Shown here piece by piece: positions 32,038 to 44,872 of a stretch of DNA of 64,000 nt (positions are counted from its first letter, which is position 1; each line of letters starts with the position of its first letter). This DNA is from Chamaecrista fasciculata (lineage: Eukaryota; Streptophyta; Magnoliopsida; Fabales; Fabaceae). Location: the NCBI GenBank assembly GCA_003254925.1, contig QANZ01044650.1, forward strand, positions 33,791 through 97,790. Reading direction: 5' to 3'. Made by a program: the position numbers and the translations under genes. The notes under the pieces were generated by a model. The model worked only from the letters and a program-made list of their open reading frames with translations, was not told the DNA's origin and did no database searches.

Positions 32038-35000
32038 CAACTTTGGGCAAAATATAGTAATTACAGCAAAAGGAGTGGAGATTCATAGGGTGACACGTGT
32101 CCCAAGCTCGTCGCCGTCAAGCATTCCGTCAGTGAGAGTGTCGGTTGTGCCGTCATGACGGAGAGGATGTCAGAACGGTACTCTGTTATGGACCGTGCGA
32201 TGTGGAATGGGTGCCAGGTGTCAGCATCGCATGTTGTTACATGAATGGCAATCAACGACAAATATGGACCACCGCCGTACGACGGTGGGTCCCACGCACG
32301 GCACGGTGGTTTCTGAAGTTCTCATTGCTTTTCGTGATTCACGGTGGTTTAAGAGTTTGTAAGCCACGCTCTAAGAGCGCGCGTGGTGTTTTTCTTTGGG
32401 GGTAGTTGAGGATGTAGACGTAGCCACGTAGGATGTAAGAAACGCTGTGATTGGACTAAGTACGGTGCCAATAGATCTCTCTGTGTGTATTTGCAAAATT
32501 TCCAACCACCTTTTTTAACTTGTTACGGTCTCTACTCTCTACTCTCTAGAAGCAATTTAATGTTCTTTTTTTATATATATTCTTTAATTTCATCATAATT
32601 TTTCGTTATTTCCGTATTTTCTTTATTTTGATTCTGTTAAATCATTGTAAGGTTCTTCGATGTAGCTTTCATTGATCAACATTCAAGTTGAAAATAAACT
32701 ATAGCACATTAGTATATATATATATATGGTCGTTAATTAATGCAAATATATATTAAAAAAGGACGAATGCTTAAACTGGTCATATACATTTTCTTCAGAT
32801 TTTATTTTGGTCCAATATTTTTGAAAAGTTTTAATCTGATCTTACTTATTATTTCATAATTGAGATTTTTTGTTATAAATTACCAAATGTAGTCATGCAT
32901 CTCCCGTTTCAAATTTGAGTATGAATTATAATATAAAGTTAAAACTTATTTTTGACAAGTACTTTTTTTATTTAGTAGAAGTAAACAATGTCAAATCAAC
33001 CCTAAAAGGTGAGTCATTAGTTTCTCGGTCAAAAAACAAAGTTTATCATATCTTTCTCATTTCAAGTCCAAATACGACGAGTTTGGAACTATAAGTTACT
33101 TTTCATGAATTTTTTTCTTCCTAGCTAGTTAAGATCGTCACATAATTTTTCACTTTTTCGTCTCAAACTTATTTTCAAGTTCGATTTAACTTCATTTATT
33201 GACTGTTCTAACTAGATAGGAAAACAATTCGTTAAGAGTAAGTGTAATTCTAGACTTGTCTCACTTGAATTTGAAATGAGAAATATATTACCAATTTCGT
33301 TTGTTTGACCGAAAAATAATCGTTCCACTTATAAAAATTGATTTGACCCAATTTATTAATCTTAAATAAAATAGAAAACATATATACTTATAAAAACAAT
33401 TTGTAGTTCTAGACTTTTCACGTTTAAAATTGAAATGAGAAATTAATGATATCACCATATTCAATTCAATAGTTTTTAGATCCAATCAAAAGTGAATACC
33501 TATAGGAACATGTTGAATCAATTAAAATTTCTAAAATATATTGGACCAAAATGAAATCTGAAACAAAGATATAGCATCAATTTAAAATTTAACTATATAT
33601 ATAGTTAAATTATATATATATATATCCGAATGACTATTTATTACAGTAGTATTAACAATATATATTTACTTATATTTACCATAAAGAAGAAAAAATCAGA
33701 CAAAAAATATGAATGTTTTAAGCTTATGAAATAAAACTTGATTAAACAATAAGATAATTTGATAGCATAAATAAGATATCAGGTTTTCTATTACTAAATT
33801 AGATTGTGTTAGTAATTAGGGCAAGGTAAAAGATATATGTAAGTATTTAAAATCTCATTAAGAAAAAGTTAAAACTCACCTAAAAACATGAACCCAAATT
33901 ATTATTGATACTTAAAATTTATTTACTTACATGTTCATCATTAAAAAAAAAATAAGGAGTTTCAAGGGCTGGTAAAATGTCACAATAAGCTTACTGAGTT
34001 GGGGTTGGTATATCCAATTCAATTCCAAGGGAGTCATTAATATTGAGTTGTGCTAGTTAGCTTTTATCATTGCTTCAACAAAAATAATGAATTGGTGGGT
34101 ATAATTTTGCAATTGACCACATTATCCAATCTTGGAATCTTTTGGTTTGAAAATGGCGAGTGAATAAATATATTGTTGATAAAATTAATTAACTAATTGC
34201 ATTTTGGACTAATATGAATTAGTTGTGTAGTGCTAATGGAGTGAGATGCCTTGTGGGGTAGGTAAGAAATCACACAAGCAAGGACATGCTTGAACTTGAT
34301 ATATATAATGTTATAAATAGGAAAACAATGAAGTACCTAAAACTAAAAGGCATTGGAAATGGAGGAGTAAGAGGGATATAATAATTAATAATTAAGACTA
34401 TAAACTAGTATGAATATGCCGTTTTTGTGACGTTCCTGAAAATTAATAACATTGGGAATGTAAGATTTTGACAGCTTAGAAGTTAGTTTATTACTTTAGG
34501 AATTAGGATTTTAAGACAGAAAATCAACGATGGAACGGAAATATGGAATGTTAGAAAACTTTATTATTATTTTGAGGGGCCGGGGTTTTTGAATTTTGTG
34601 TTTATTGAAGAAGTATATATATATATATATGATTTGGGCCAAAAAGAAAAAAGGTATATATATGATAATGAATGTGAGTGCGTTGCATGAGGCACGAGGA
34701 GTATATATATTAGAATTAGGATGTGTGTTGAGTAATTGTGTTAGATAAATGAGAATATATTTATATTTATATATACATCACGGGAAGACGTAGGGAATAA
34801 AGGGAAGGGATGAGAATGAAATTAATTGGGAAACGGTGGGTGCAAACTCGAAAACTGGAAAGTATCACTGTGCCCACGGATTGCCTCAACCCAAAAACAT
34901 CTTTCTTTTATAGTAATTTATTTTGATTTGAAACTACTAAATATGATCCGGAAAAAAAATTATTGAATATGATCATATCTAATTTTTATGATTTGTTTTT

Positions 35001-35221
35001 TTACTACTTCTTTATTCATTTTGGGCTATTAGTAAAAAAGTTCAAATTGACCCGAAAAGTAGGTCATTCGTTTCATGGTCAAATAAGTAATAAGTTTCTA
35101 ATTTTAAATTAGAATATTAGCGAATTTAAAGCTACAAATTATTTTGATGAGTCTTTTTTTTTGTTCAATTGAAATTTTTAACAAATGAAGTCAAATCAAA
35201 CACAGTATATATATATATATT
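32038..35221. other. Intergenic, with a GC-richer island and a fold-back element
   Basis: Bases 32090-32460 are GC-richer, with cacgtgtc, ccgtcatgacgg and gccacg motifs, and resemble a promoter without a gene. Bases about 32770-33590 form a long imperfect fold-back (ttttattttggtccaatatt near 32811 against aatatattggaccaaaatg near 33534). The rest to 35221 is A/T-rich with AT runs near 34615 and 35206. No gene supported. Confidence 0.4.
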
Positions 35222-35595
35222 ATCTTTATTTCCTTCCGAAGAAGGCTTTCTCCCTATATGGTGTTAAGAATAATAATAATTAATAACTTTCAAACTTTCA
35301 ACTTTATATATATTATCTTTTTAAAAAGACTCAACAGACTAAAATGTTTTATTTTTAAATAAATCTTACATTGCTAAAAAAATTACAATTTCAAAGAGTC
35401 TAAAAAAAAATTTAATGCAATTTATCTTACCCTCAATTATCCACAACTCCTAGCTAGATAATTGTCTTTTTCATTACTATTTTATTTCCTTTTTTTTTTG
35501 GCCAGATACTATTTTATTTCCTTCCCAATAAGGCTTTCTCCCTATATGGTGTTAAGAATAATAATAATTAATAACTTTCAAACTTTCAACTTTTA
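35222..35595. repeat. Direct repeat, two copies of about 80 bp
   Basis: Copy 1 at about 35226-35305 and copy 2 at about 35515-35595 share aaggctttctccctatatgg, then a gttaagaataataataatt block and aactttcaaactttcaact, with a few mismatches at the left edge. The spacer is about 210 bp. Copy 2 ends 47 bp before solo LTR C. Confidence 0.7.
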
Positions 35596-35641
35596 TTTTC
35601 TTACTATAGCTAGGCTGTTGTTTCGTTAGTTTTTCTCGTTT

Positions 35642-36245
35642 TGATAAATTAGAAAATGAACAAGCTTATCTAGTTCAACAAATGAGGGCTGTAAGAGCAA
35701 TTGGATCGTCCAAGTATCTGCAAGAACTTCACCGGGGCCCCTGCGAAGAACACTCTGACGCTCAAGTTAGTGTATGAGAGATATGAGAGCAAGAGAATTC
35801 TGAAAGGCGAGAAGTAGCTAACCTTAGTCTGCTGGGTTGAGCTCTATTTATAGAGCAGGGAGAGAGTGGTGGCTAGCGCGCGGGGCGCACCACGTAGCTG
35901 AGCACGATCTCCACCAGCGGGAGTGGTGGAGACCGAGATTTGCGGGACAAGACAATCGTGGGTGATTGCGTGTCACATTACTGGGCGGACGCCAGACGAC
36001 TGGAGAACGTGGGTATGACTAAGTCTGTGGCCCACGATCTCCTCTAGTGAGGATTGTGGAACAAGGCAGTCGTGGGTGACTGCGTGTTATTATGGGGGCG
36101 CGTGCCATGACCCTGGATGGATCATGACCGCCCCTAAGTGTGCAGAGGGCACTCGATCGGCTCGAGTGTGCCTTGTCAGGTATGGAGGGGAGAAAGGGCC
36201 TGGATCGAGGGCCATTGAGGCGTACGCCCAAATAGTGATGTATCA
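35642..36245 (-). mobile_element. Solo LTR, copy C of a shared family (retroelement fossil)
   Basis: About 604 bp. On the minus strand it begins TGATACATCAC and ends in TTTATCA, as copy A does, and the two are clearly alike along their length (TATA-like CTATAAATAG, TTGAGCGTCAGAGTGTTC). Flanking 5-mers are CGTTT (35637-35641) and CGTTC (36246-36250), an almost exact target duplication. No internal genes are present. Probably Gypsy by motif. Confidence 0.75.
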
Positions 36246-36920
36246 CGTTCTAAAAGTCGTCTTTCACATTTTATTGTAATTTATTCCTTTTAATATATAT
36301 ACACACACACATTTTTCATCAATGGATTTCCTTAATTATTTTTTTATAAATGGCTTACGCACGTAAGAATTATCTTGGTAATGTTTGATGTCAGTTGACA
36401 AGGATATTATTGGCTATTGAATTAAAATATTTACATTGACTAATTAATAATTGATGCTATAATATTAAGAAAGCAAATAAAATATTAATATCAAAATAAA
36501 AATCGTATATAAAAAGTCAGAACTGTTCGTATACAAGTAAGGGCCGATTCCTTTCTTATTTTAAAAAGTATCCAACTTGTAAAGTTAACTCCCACATGAC
36601 ATAATTCCCCGCCAATCAATTTTCTTCAATATTATTGTTTTGTATATACGAAAATTCCTAATTATTTGTTTTCTTCTTTCCTTTGGTTTCCTTTCCCACT
36701 CAATCGTTATTCCAGAATTTCATTCTCAATAACCTTCAAAATTAAACTGAAATTAATACATGTAGTTTATAGTTTATAGGTAGATATAGCTATTGAAATG
36801 GAATATTGGACCATGCACACAGCACATATATATAGATAGCTAAGGAAGAAGAAAAGAGGAAAAAAGATTCGAGAAGTGGTGGTCTAACGACTTATGGAGC
36901 AGGTTTTATCCATATAGATG

Positions 36921-37345
36921 AATATGTCATAAAGTAGGAACACTTATATAAATTCAACATATTAAATGTATTATATAATATATTGATTTGTTAAATTTTT
37001 AAAATTATATGATATAATATGATATATAATTATATATATAGATAATTAAATATTCGTAATTTTAATAAAAATGTTAAAAATTATAATATCTATTTATGAT
37101 ATATTTTATATGTAAAAAATTCGAAAAATAATGGTCTATTGAATGAATTAATATGTCAATGACAAAGTAAGAACACTTATATAAATTCAGAATATTAAAT
37201 GAATATGATATATTGATACGTTAAATTTTTAAAATTACATGATATAATATGATATATTTATATATATAGATAATTAAGTATCCATAAATCTTAATGAAAA
37301 TGTCAAAAATTATAATATCTATTTTATGATATATCTCATATGTAA
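36921..37345. repeat. Two-copy tandem repeat of about 195 bp
   Basis: Copy 1 at about 36921-37115 and copy 2 at about 37150-37345 share aacacttatataaattca, ttaaatttttaaaatta, gatataatatgatata, tatatatagataatta and aaaaattataatatctatt in the same order, roughly 85-90% alike. A/T content is extreme, so the sequence could be a nuclear matrix or DNA-unwinding region, but no function is shown. Confidence 0.7.
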
Positions 37346-40300
37346 TACTATTTTTTATTGTTTGTCATGTCAAATCACAAAACAATAAATTTATATTATG
37401 AAACTATAAACATATGTTGCATGAATATTGTAATTTGTACGGGTATCAGACACAGTGACACTCATTTAAAATTAAATGTCCGTGCTTCATAAACATTAAT
37501 TATACTTTTTGTTAAATTAATGTAATGTTTTTTTAGTAAAATTATTATTTCTTTACTGGGACTCATGATTAGTTAAAGTTACAAATTGATGATAAATTAA
37601 AAAAAAAAAAGACAAAGGAGGTTTGAAATATGGTTATAAATTATGATGTGAGATAATTTGTTTAAAAAAGTAAATTAATGATTTAATTTTTAGAAGTTGA
37701 TAATATTTTTAGTTTAATTATCAAAAGATAAAATTATAAATTTAATTTCTTGAATATGTAACTAAAACCAGTTTGATTTTTTAAAAATTATTAAACGAAA
37801 TTAATAAAAAATTTAATATGATTTTAGATTTTATTCACGTGATATTTAATAAGTTGATGTGAAAAATTGTTGTTAATCTAAATTAATATTAAAAAGGGAT
37901 ATTAATTTTATGCGAAGTTGATCTATTTTAACTTTGTCTCGATGATCGTTATGCGAAGTTGAAATTTGTGTAACATATACAGATATACTTGAAAAAAGGA
38001 ATCAGTCTCTTGATTAATTATGCATTCTTGTTTTCTTTTATTTTGGGTCATCATCTTCAAACTTTGGAGACAAATTGACAATTATGGAATTGACTGTAAT
38101 GTTTTCTTTTTCAGAAAGGAAAAAGGAAAATAGAGTCATGGGATTCTGGTTTACGCCATGATTGCTCTAATAATTGCAAAATGTGAGCTTTGAGCTTTTA
38201 GTGAATGTAAAGTGACCCCATATAATTTACTACCATAAAGCACCTCTATATATTGGTGAAATTCAAAGACTTTTGTTGTTCTTCTTCTTCTTATTATTAA
38301 TTAAACCATATTCTTATTGAATTCCATCTGAAAAATTTGGTAAAAAAGACCAGCAATAAACATGTTTCTATATTTGAAAAGAAAAGCATATATATACATG
38401 AGATAAAGTGATCAATAAAGTTGAAGTATCAAGTCCAATTGAGTGGTCACATGATTTATATACATCAACAGCTGGAGAGATAAATTAAAGATGGCAGAGA
38501 CAGAAAGAAAAGAAGAGAAGAAACATAGGAAATATGTATAGAATTATTATTAGCAGAATATTCCAAATTATGATTAAGAAGGAAATTAATATATCATCTA
38601 AAATTATGGCGAAGAAAAGAGTAAAACATGGTATACATGCATGCTCGCAAATCTTCAGGGGAAACATAGCAAACACACATAAAGGCAAAGTTGCTTCTAA
38701 ACACCAAAAATCACCCTTCATGGAAAAGAAAAGAGTAATGCAATCATATATTCACTTTTTTTTTAAAAGATTAAGAATTAAAAAGAAAAAAAAAATAAAA
38801 CTTATGAATCAAGTTAAGTTGAAGAATCTAATCAAAGGAAGATTGTCCCTTGAACTTCTCAATTGATATTAATCCATCAAGGTATGCATAGGAACGGTTT
38901 TGGTTTAAGGAGTGATTGAATTTGGAAGGACATGCATTCAGATATCAGTTGAAATCCCAATTATCAAATGGAGTATTATTAATCAATACAGAAACAATAT
39001 AATGGAGATGATGATTGAAGAGGAGAGGCATTTCATGTCATGTGGGCACCAAATTTAGGATTGTGGGATTACAATGAGCAGCCACATTTTCTCCATTCTG
39101 ACGGAATAAATACGAGATGTGGGAGACGAAATCACTGACCTGGAGTTGAAATTGGTCTTGAGTGGAGCTAAGATCTTCAAGCCACAAGATCCAAGAGTGA
39201 AACAAATGGAGTGGAGGAGCAGAGGGACCATAGTGTGCAAAATGAGGACCTCAAGTTGTGAAAACAACTTTAGTATATATATAGTGAAAATATTCACTAA
39301 TTGGTCCATCAGTGAATATTACAAAATGGTCCTTAACCATTATTACAAAATAGTCCCTTTAACAAATAAACTCCATATATACATTAGTAATCTAATGGGA
39401 TAATTACTAATACTCTTCGGACGTGGCTTGGGGTTCTTAGCCCGGTCCCGGAAGGCTTGTGGATAATCCAACCCATCACGAATTACCACAAGTAATATGA
39501 ACCCAATCCATTCTTATTCAGACTTACGATAAATTAATTACTTAATCAGTAAACACAAATATTAATCTTACAATAGATTAATGCTAATCCACACAAAAAT
39601 TCCAACACATTCTTCACTTCAACGTCACTGCAAAGCTGGGAAAACAAATACTATATGGCACTAAAGTTGCTTAAAATCTTATCACTATTAGGTCTAAAGA
39701 TATATATTATTATATTATTGGCCTCACAACTCACAACACGTTCACACATCCATCTAATCTTCTAATTTTTGGTTCAAGTATCTAAAACAAATTAGCTCTA
39801 GTTTTAGAAAAGATGATATTTAATGGAATTCTTATGATTTTGTTACTGTATCCAATAAACATTAGACACCTGAATCACTTTTTTTTTTAATTAATATGGT
39901 TCTGAATTGTAAATAGTTGGTATCTATTATATCTTTAATCCTGAAGTAACATGAAGTTACTTCCATCATGGTCTTGCCATGTGTGCATTTTGGTCTCTCC
40001 TTAATTTTCGGAATTTATTTTCTACCTATTACCATTTTTTAATCAACGTTTCTTAATTAATTTTTCCACATATTTCTCCTCCATTTCGATAGCAATGTGA
40101 CTTCCCTTGATTTTCGAAACTATTTTCCACCAATTCCCATTTAATAATATATTGTTAAATACATCGTACATGATAATTATTTGAATATATTTTCCTTTCG
40201 CTGAATGTGGTCTGCAATATATTTTCCTACATTTTCGGATATGAATTCTAATCTCTATTTAATCAAATGCTGCTTATTTGAATATTCTAAATGTTTCATA

Positions 40301-41015
40301 ATATAACTGATTATTTTACGTTTTTGAGAATTTTTTTTTTATTTTTTTTAATATAGCTGATTATTTTTTGTAATTTGAGAATTTTTTCATTTTTTAAATG
40401 CTGCTTATTTTTTTTAATATAACTGATTATTTTACGTTTTTGATTTAGGTTCAAGATTGATCTTAATATAAAATTTATATGAGTAGAAAAGTGTAGGAAT
40501 ATTGCTGACATGGCAGCTCATGAGAATATTGCTGATATGGCATGGGACTACAATATTGCAGTTGACAATTGAAAAAATTTAAAATGATAAGATTTTGTGT
40601 TGTTTTTCATTTCAAATATGATTGTAGAATGAAGTCATTTTATACGAATTTTCTGTTATACATGACTTCACGGTTTTTGCCATTTTAGTTAAGGTTTGAA
40701 TTAACTTTATGTATACACCTGACTCTAATTAAATGTATATTTATATATATTATATGTTATTTATAAATAATATCTCAAAAAGTTTGTTAGATATTGTGAC
40801 TTTCTTAAATATTTCTTTATTAATTATTATACTGAGTTATACATTTAGCATTCGAAAATATATTTGGCGGTCATTCACGCATATTATTCAAATTTAATTG
40901 AGTATTTCTTTTTCGCCAAAATTATGGACGACTAGTTTGTTAGTTTATATAAGTAACGAATTCTCATTTCGTCTTGTGTTCATATACTCATTGATTTACA
41001 AAGATCATTAAGAAT
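37346..41015. other. Intergenic, no gene seen
   Basis: Mostly A/T-rich. Bases 39050-39480 are less A/T-rich (tggagcta, ggagtggaggagcagaggg, cccggtcccggaaggc) and may be a remnant of a gene or element that I cannot name. Poly-T runs and tataactgattatttt repeats occur at 40300-40440. No tRNA or microRNA precursor was recognised. Confidence 0.35.
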
Positions 41016-42263
41016 ATGAGTGACTTTTTTTTCTAACGATGCTGGTCTACCTATGGATTTAATGATTGATATTGTAGTGCGTCTACCTCCGTGTAAGAAT
41101 GCAGACTTGAAATTGGTGAGCAAAAACTGGTATAACACCTTGAAGGATGAATTCATTCGGGAGATACAACTTACTTCATGGAGACGCTTGTATCCGTCAT
41201 ACATGCTTTTCTGTAGTTCTAGGGTCAATTTTTGTCAACATTTCCGTCTATTCCACTTTTATAATTTTCAGTCGTTTCCATGGAAGTTTAAGTCAGTGCT
41301 GGACCATGAATGGTTCAAGAATATTATTTCGTGTTCACTAATTGGTGTGTGTGATGGTATTATTTGCTTGAAATACCATTGCCTTGATGATGTTCCACGT
41401 CTTTTGATCTGCAACCCATTGACCAGGAGGATGCGGAAAATAAACATACCATCAATTGTTCCGGACAGCCGTATGTTTTTCCATTCATCATTATTATAAA
41501 ATTTATTAGATAGTTAGTTATTTTGTTTTAATAAATATCTGTATTGTTAGACTAATTGTTTTATATCAATCTAGGTCGTGTGAAATTTTTCTTTGGATGT
41601 TTGCAAAATCCCAATTCATATCATATACTCGTGATATTCGATCATGAAGACAATCATCGATTGGGATATTACTTATACAATTCTTCATCTGCTCAATGGT
41701 CCAATTTAGGTGAACTTAATTTCCATATGTTTGTGTGAGAATCCAATTTTGTCACAATCAGTGGTGTGATATACCTCTTATCCCAAGCACCTTATAATGC
41801 TATTGATCCTCTGGATTATGTTGTATGTTTTGACATTGCAAAATCCGAATTTAGAAGATTCAGATGTCCTAATATTATTCAGAGTCGCGCGTGCAACGTT
41901 TTGCATTACAGATCGAAGCTAGGAGTTATGATGTAGATTAGGTTTCTTGACTGGGGTATGCGTAGGTATTATTCTATGACATTTGAAGACTTGTCAAATG
42001 GGGTAATTGGTGTTAATTTGATCCAGGGAAGTCCTTGCCTTTACAATGGTAGTTCCTTAATTGGTTTCATTGAGGGAGATTACATTGTTGATGAGACGAA
42101 CAAAGGATTGAGAATTTATGAAAAAGTTCTGGGCCAGGTGTCTTTAATGTTCCATAGATCTGATGGAGACCAAATCAACCGAGTCATGAAGATTTATCCA
42201 GCTAATGTAGTTTGGGAGCCAATCAACATCTTCGAGTACCATGCGAATTTTATGTCTGTTTAG
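41016..42263 (+). pseudogene. F-box protein pseudogene
   Basis: Residues read LPMDLMIDIVVRLPPCKNADLKLVSKNW, a clear F-box (LPxDL, RLP, LKxVSKxW), followed by F-box-associated-type text: IGVCDGIICL, LLICNPLTRRMRKI, LGYYLYNSSSAQWSNLGEL, and near the end NVVWEPINIFEYHANF. An intron is likely (41471-41574, GT-AG, phase agrees). The ATG at 41016 is out of frame with the F-box across an eight-T run; the next in-frame ATG (41053) trims the domain. In-frame stops occur at 41736 and 41934. F-box proteins are substrate receptors of SCF ubiquitin ligases. The closeness to a Helitron raises the chance that it was captured or carried. Confidence 0.75.
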
Positions 42264-42627
42264 GGTTTTATTTGGCAATTCCTTAGGTGATCTTTTCGTT
42301 TAATAAATACGTTGGGTAATTTCATAACGTGCACTTTCCAATTCGATTTTCGGAATGTTTATTTCTTACTAAAAGTATTTCATTTGTCAATATTACATCG
42401 TCTCTATATATTTTATTATGATATGTAATGTGTATACAAGTTGAAAAAAATATCATGTTATTCGTATTAAATTCTAAAAGGGAAAGATTTAAAGCGAATG
42501 CAAAGTTGAATGTGAGGTCACAAATACATATAGTCCGCAAGCTACACTTGACCTATTATTTCCTTTTAGCTTGCTTATACACCAGTATATGTTTAATCGG
42601 ATTCAAAGTTGAATATAAGACACATGA

Positions 42628-42653
42628 ATATATATATATATATATATATATAT
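42628..42653. repeat. AT microsatellite
   Basis: An uninterrupted AT dinucleotide run of about 12 units lying just before the duplicated F-box fragment. Confidence 0.8.
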
Positions 42654-42665
42654 GCTAATGTAAGA

Positions 42666-42990
42666 CACATGTTTGGTGTTAATTTGCTTTTGGGAAGTCC
42701 TTGCCTGTACAATGGTAGTTACTTAATTGGTTTCATTGAGGGAGTTTACATTGTTGATGAGACAAACACAGGATTGAGAATTAATGATAAGGTTATGGGT
42801 CAGGTGTCTTTAACATACTATAGGTCTGATGGAGACCAAATCAACCAAGTCATGGAGATTTATCCATCTAATGCAGTTTGGGAGCCCGTCAATATCTTCG
42901 AGTACCATGCGAATTTTAGGTCTATTTAGGGTTTTTATTTGGCTATTATTTAAGTGGTTTTTCCGTTCAATAAACACGTTTGTTAGTTTC
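42666..42990 (+). pseudogene. Duplicate of the F-box gene 3' end
   Basis: Reads GVNLLLGSPCLYNGSYLIGFIEGVYIVDETN and ends EYHANFRSI with a stop at 42927. It parallels the last 85 or so codons of the pseudogene at 42010-42263, about 88% alike, and the similarity continues past the stop into the 3' flank (tagggttt...aataaa(c/t)acgtt). No F-box or start is present, so it is a fragment made by local duplication or capture. Confidence 0.75.
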
Positions 42991-44787
42991 CTAACGTGAA
43001 CTTTCGTAGTCAGTTATGTTTAGTTTTTTTTATTCTATTATGGTCTTTTATTCGATGCATTTGGACGAGAATCTTTTCTTCGTAATCATTTAATTGGTTA
43101 TGAAGGATTGTGATTTTCGACAGAGTATCTATTCATTATCTAATTTTGTTTTATATTTTTGCTGCTTGGTAATGCAAATAATTTGAAGTGACTTCGTGAA
43201 TGAGCACTTTTATGGGATGATAGCATTCATTTGTAAGTGTTATCAATATAGAATATTATAACCAATAAGTATATAGATTTTTCCGGTCGAAAATATTTCA
43301 CATTAGTTAANTCAAGACGTAACCGTGATGTTCGGAATACACGCACAAACAGCTCTACAAGACAAATTGCTGGTATGTATTTCGTAATGTTACATTCTGT
43401 GAAATAGTCTAATTTGCATGTATGTTCGTCGATTTCATTTTTCTATAATTGTATTTTTCAGGAGACGCCTTAGTCCACACTGAGAACATAGGTTCGAGGC
43501 TTTCTTGTCAGAATAGCAATAGACCAACCAATATTGGTATATATTTTTCCTTATATTTAACTTTCATATTTTTTATTGAATTTTAATTCTGAATATTTGA
43601 AGACGCGCTCTCATTAAAATATACGTGTCACAAAATATTGGGACGTCGGTCTCCCTGATTACGAGTGTCAGTTCTGTGGAGCACTATTTTGGTATGAGGA
43701 AAGAACTGATAAGAGGTCAAGACCAGCCCATCCTAAGTTTGCATTGTGTTGTATGTTGGGCAAAGTACAACTACCGAAAATGAGGAGGTTCCCTGCTATC
43801 TTAGAAGATTTGCTGACAAAGAAAGATTCACATGGTAGACACTTCATGCGCAATATCAGACAATACAACATGTTTGCCTTTACATCTATGGGTGGTAGAG
43901 TTGATCACTCAATAAATAATGGTAGAGGACCTTATGTTTATAAGCTTAACGGTGAAAATGTTCATCGGATTGGTAGCTTGCTTCCTCCTGAGGGTCAGCG
44001 TCCTAGATTCTCACAATTGTATATTATTGATACAAGTAACGAAGTTTCTGATCGAATGTCGAATGCTAGGTATTATTAACCTCCTTTTCATTCCATTTGT
44101 AATTTTAAATAAGTATCCTATATTTAATTTTTTGTGAAATACACAGGTTCGCTAATGCTGCTGAACAGTTTGATGCTAATATAGTCATGCAATTGGGGTC
44201 CATACTAGATTCATGCAACATTATTGTGAAGTCTTTTCGCAACGTGAAACATAGGATGAAATCCAATGCATCCTCTAACGTGAGGCTTAGGTTGAATAAA
44301 ACCCGTCATTCAGATGCTAGACTTTCCAATTTACCAACTGCTTCCGAGGTTGCAGCCCTTATTGTTGATGATTTTGATATTAATAATGGTAATAGGAACA
44401 TTATTGTTGAGACTCAATCTAGGAAATTGCAGCGTATATCGGAATTGCATCCTCTCTATATTCCTTTACAATATTCATTGTTATTTCCTTATGGTGAGGA
44501 TGGATACCGGCCAGACACTTGCTATAGAGATGGTTGAACTGCGCCAGACAGGAAACAAAATTCTTTGACAATGAAGCAATACTTTGTCTACAGACTTTTT
44601 CAAAGGGTTCGTGAACCGTCTACTATTCTTATTTCTGGAAAGTTATTGCAACAATTTATAGTTGATGGGTATTGTGCTATTGAAAAGCAACGTCTTGATT
44701 GGCTGAGATTTAATCAAGCGAGTCTTCGTGTTACAAGCTATGATGGCTTGGCTCGTGCTACCACAACTGGTGAACTTGCACCGTCTC

Positions 44788-44872
44788 CTATGGGAAAGAG
44801 AATAATTCTACCTTCTACATTTGTGGGGGGTGACCTTCTATGGGAAAGAGAATAATTCTACCTTCTACATTT
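44788..44872 (+). repeat. Tandem duplication inside the Helitron
   Basis: A 35-bp unit encoding MGKRIILPSTF occurs at 44788-44822 and again at 44838-44872, period 50. Intact relatives have a single copy followed by GGPRYM-type sequence, which is absent here, so the duplication accompanies a deletion. Confidence 0.8.
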
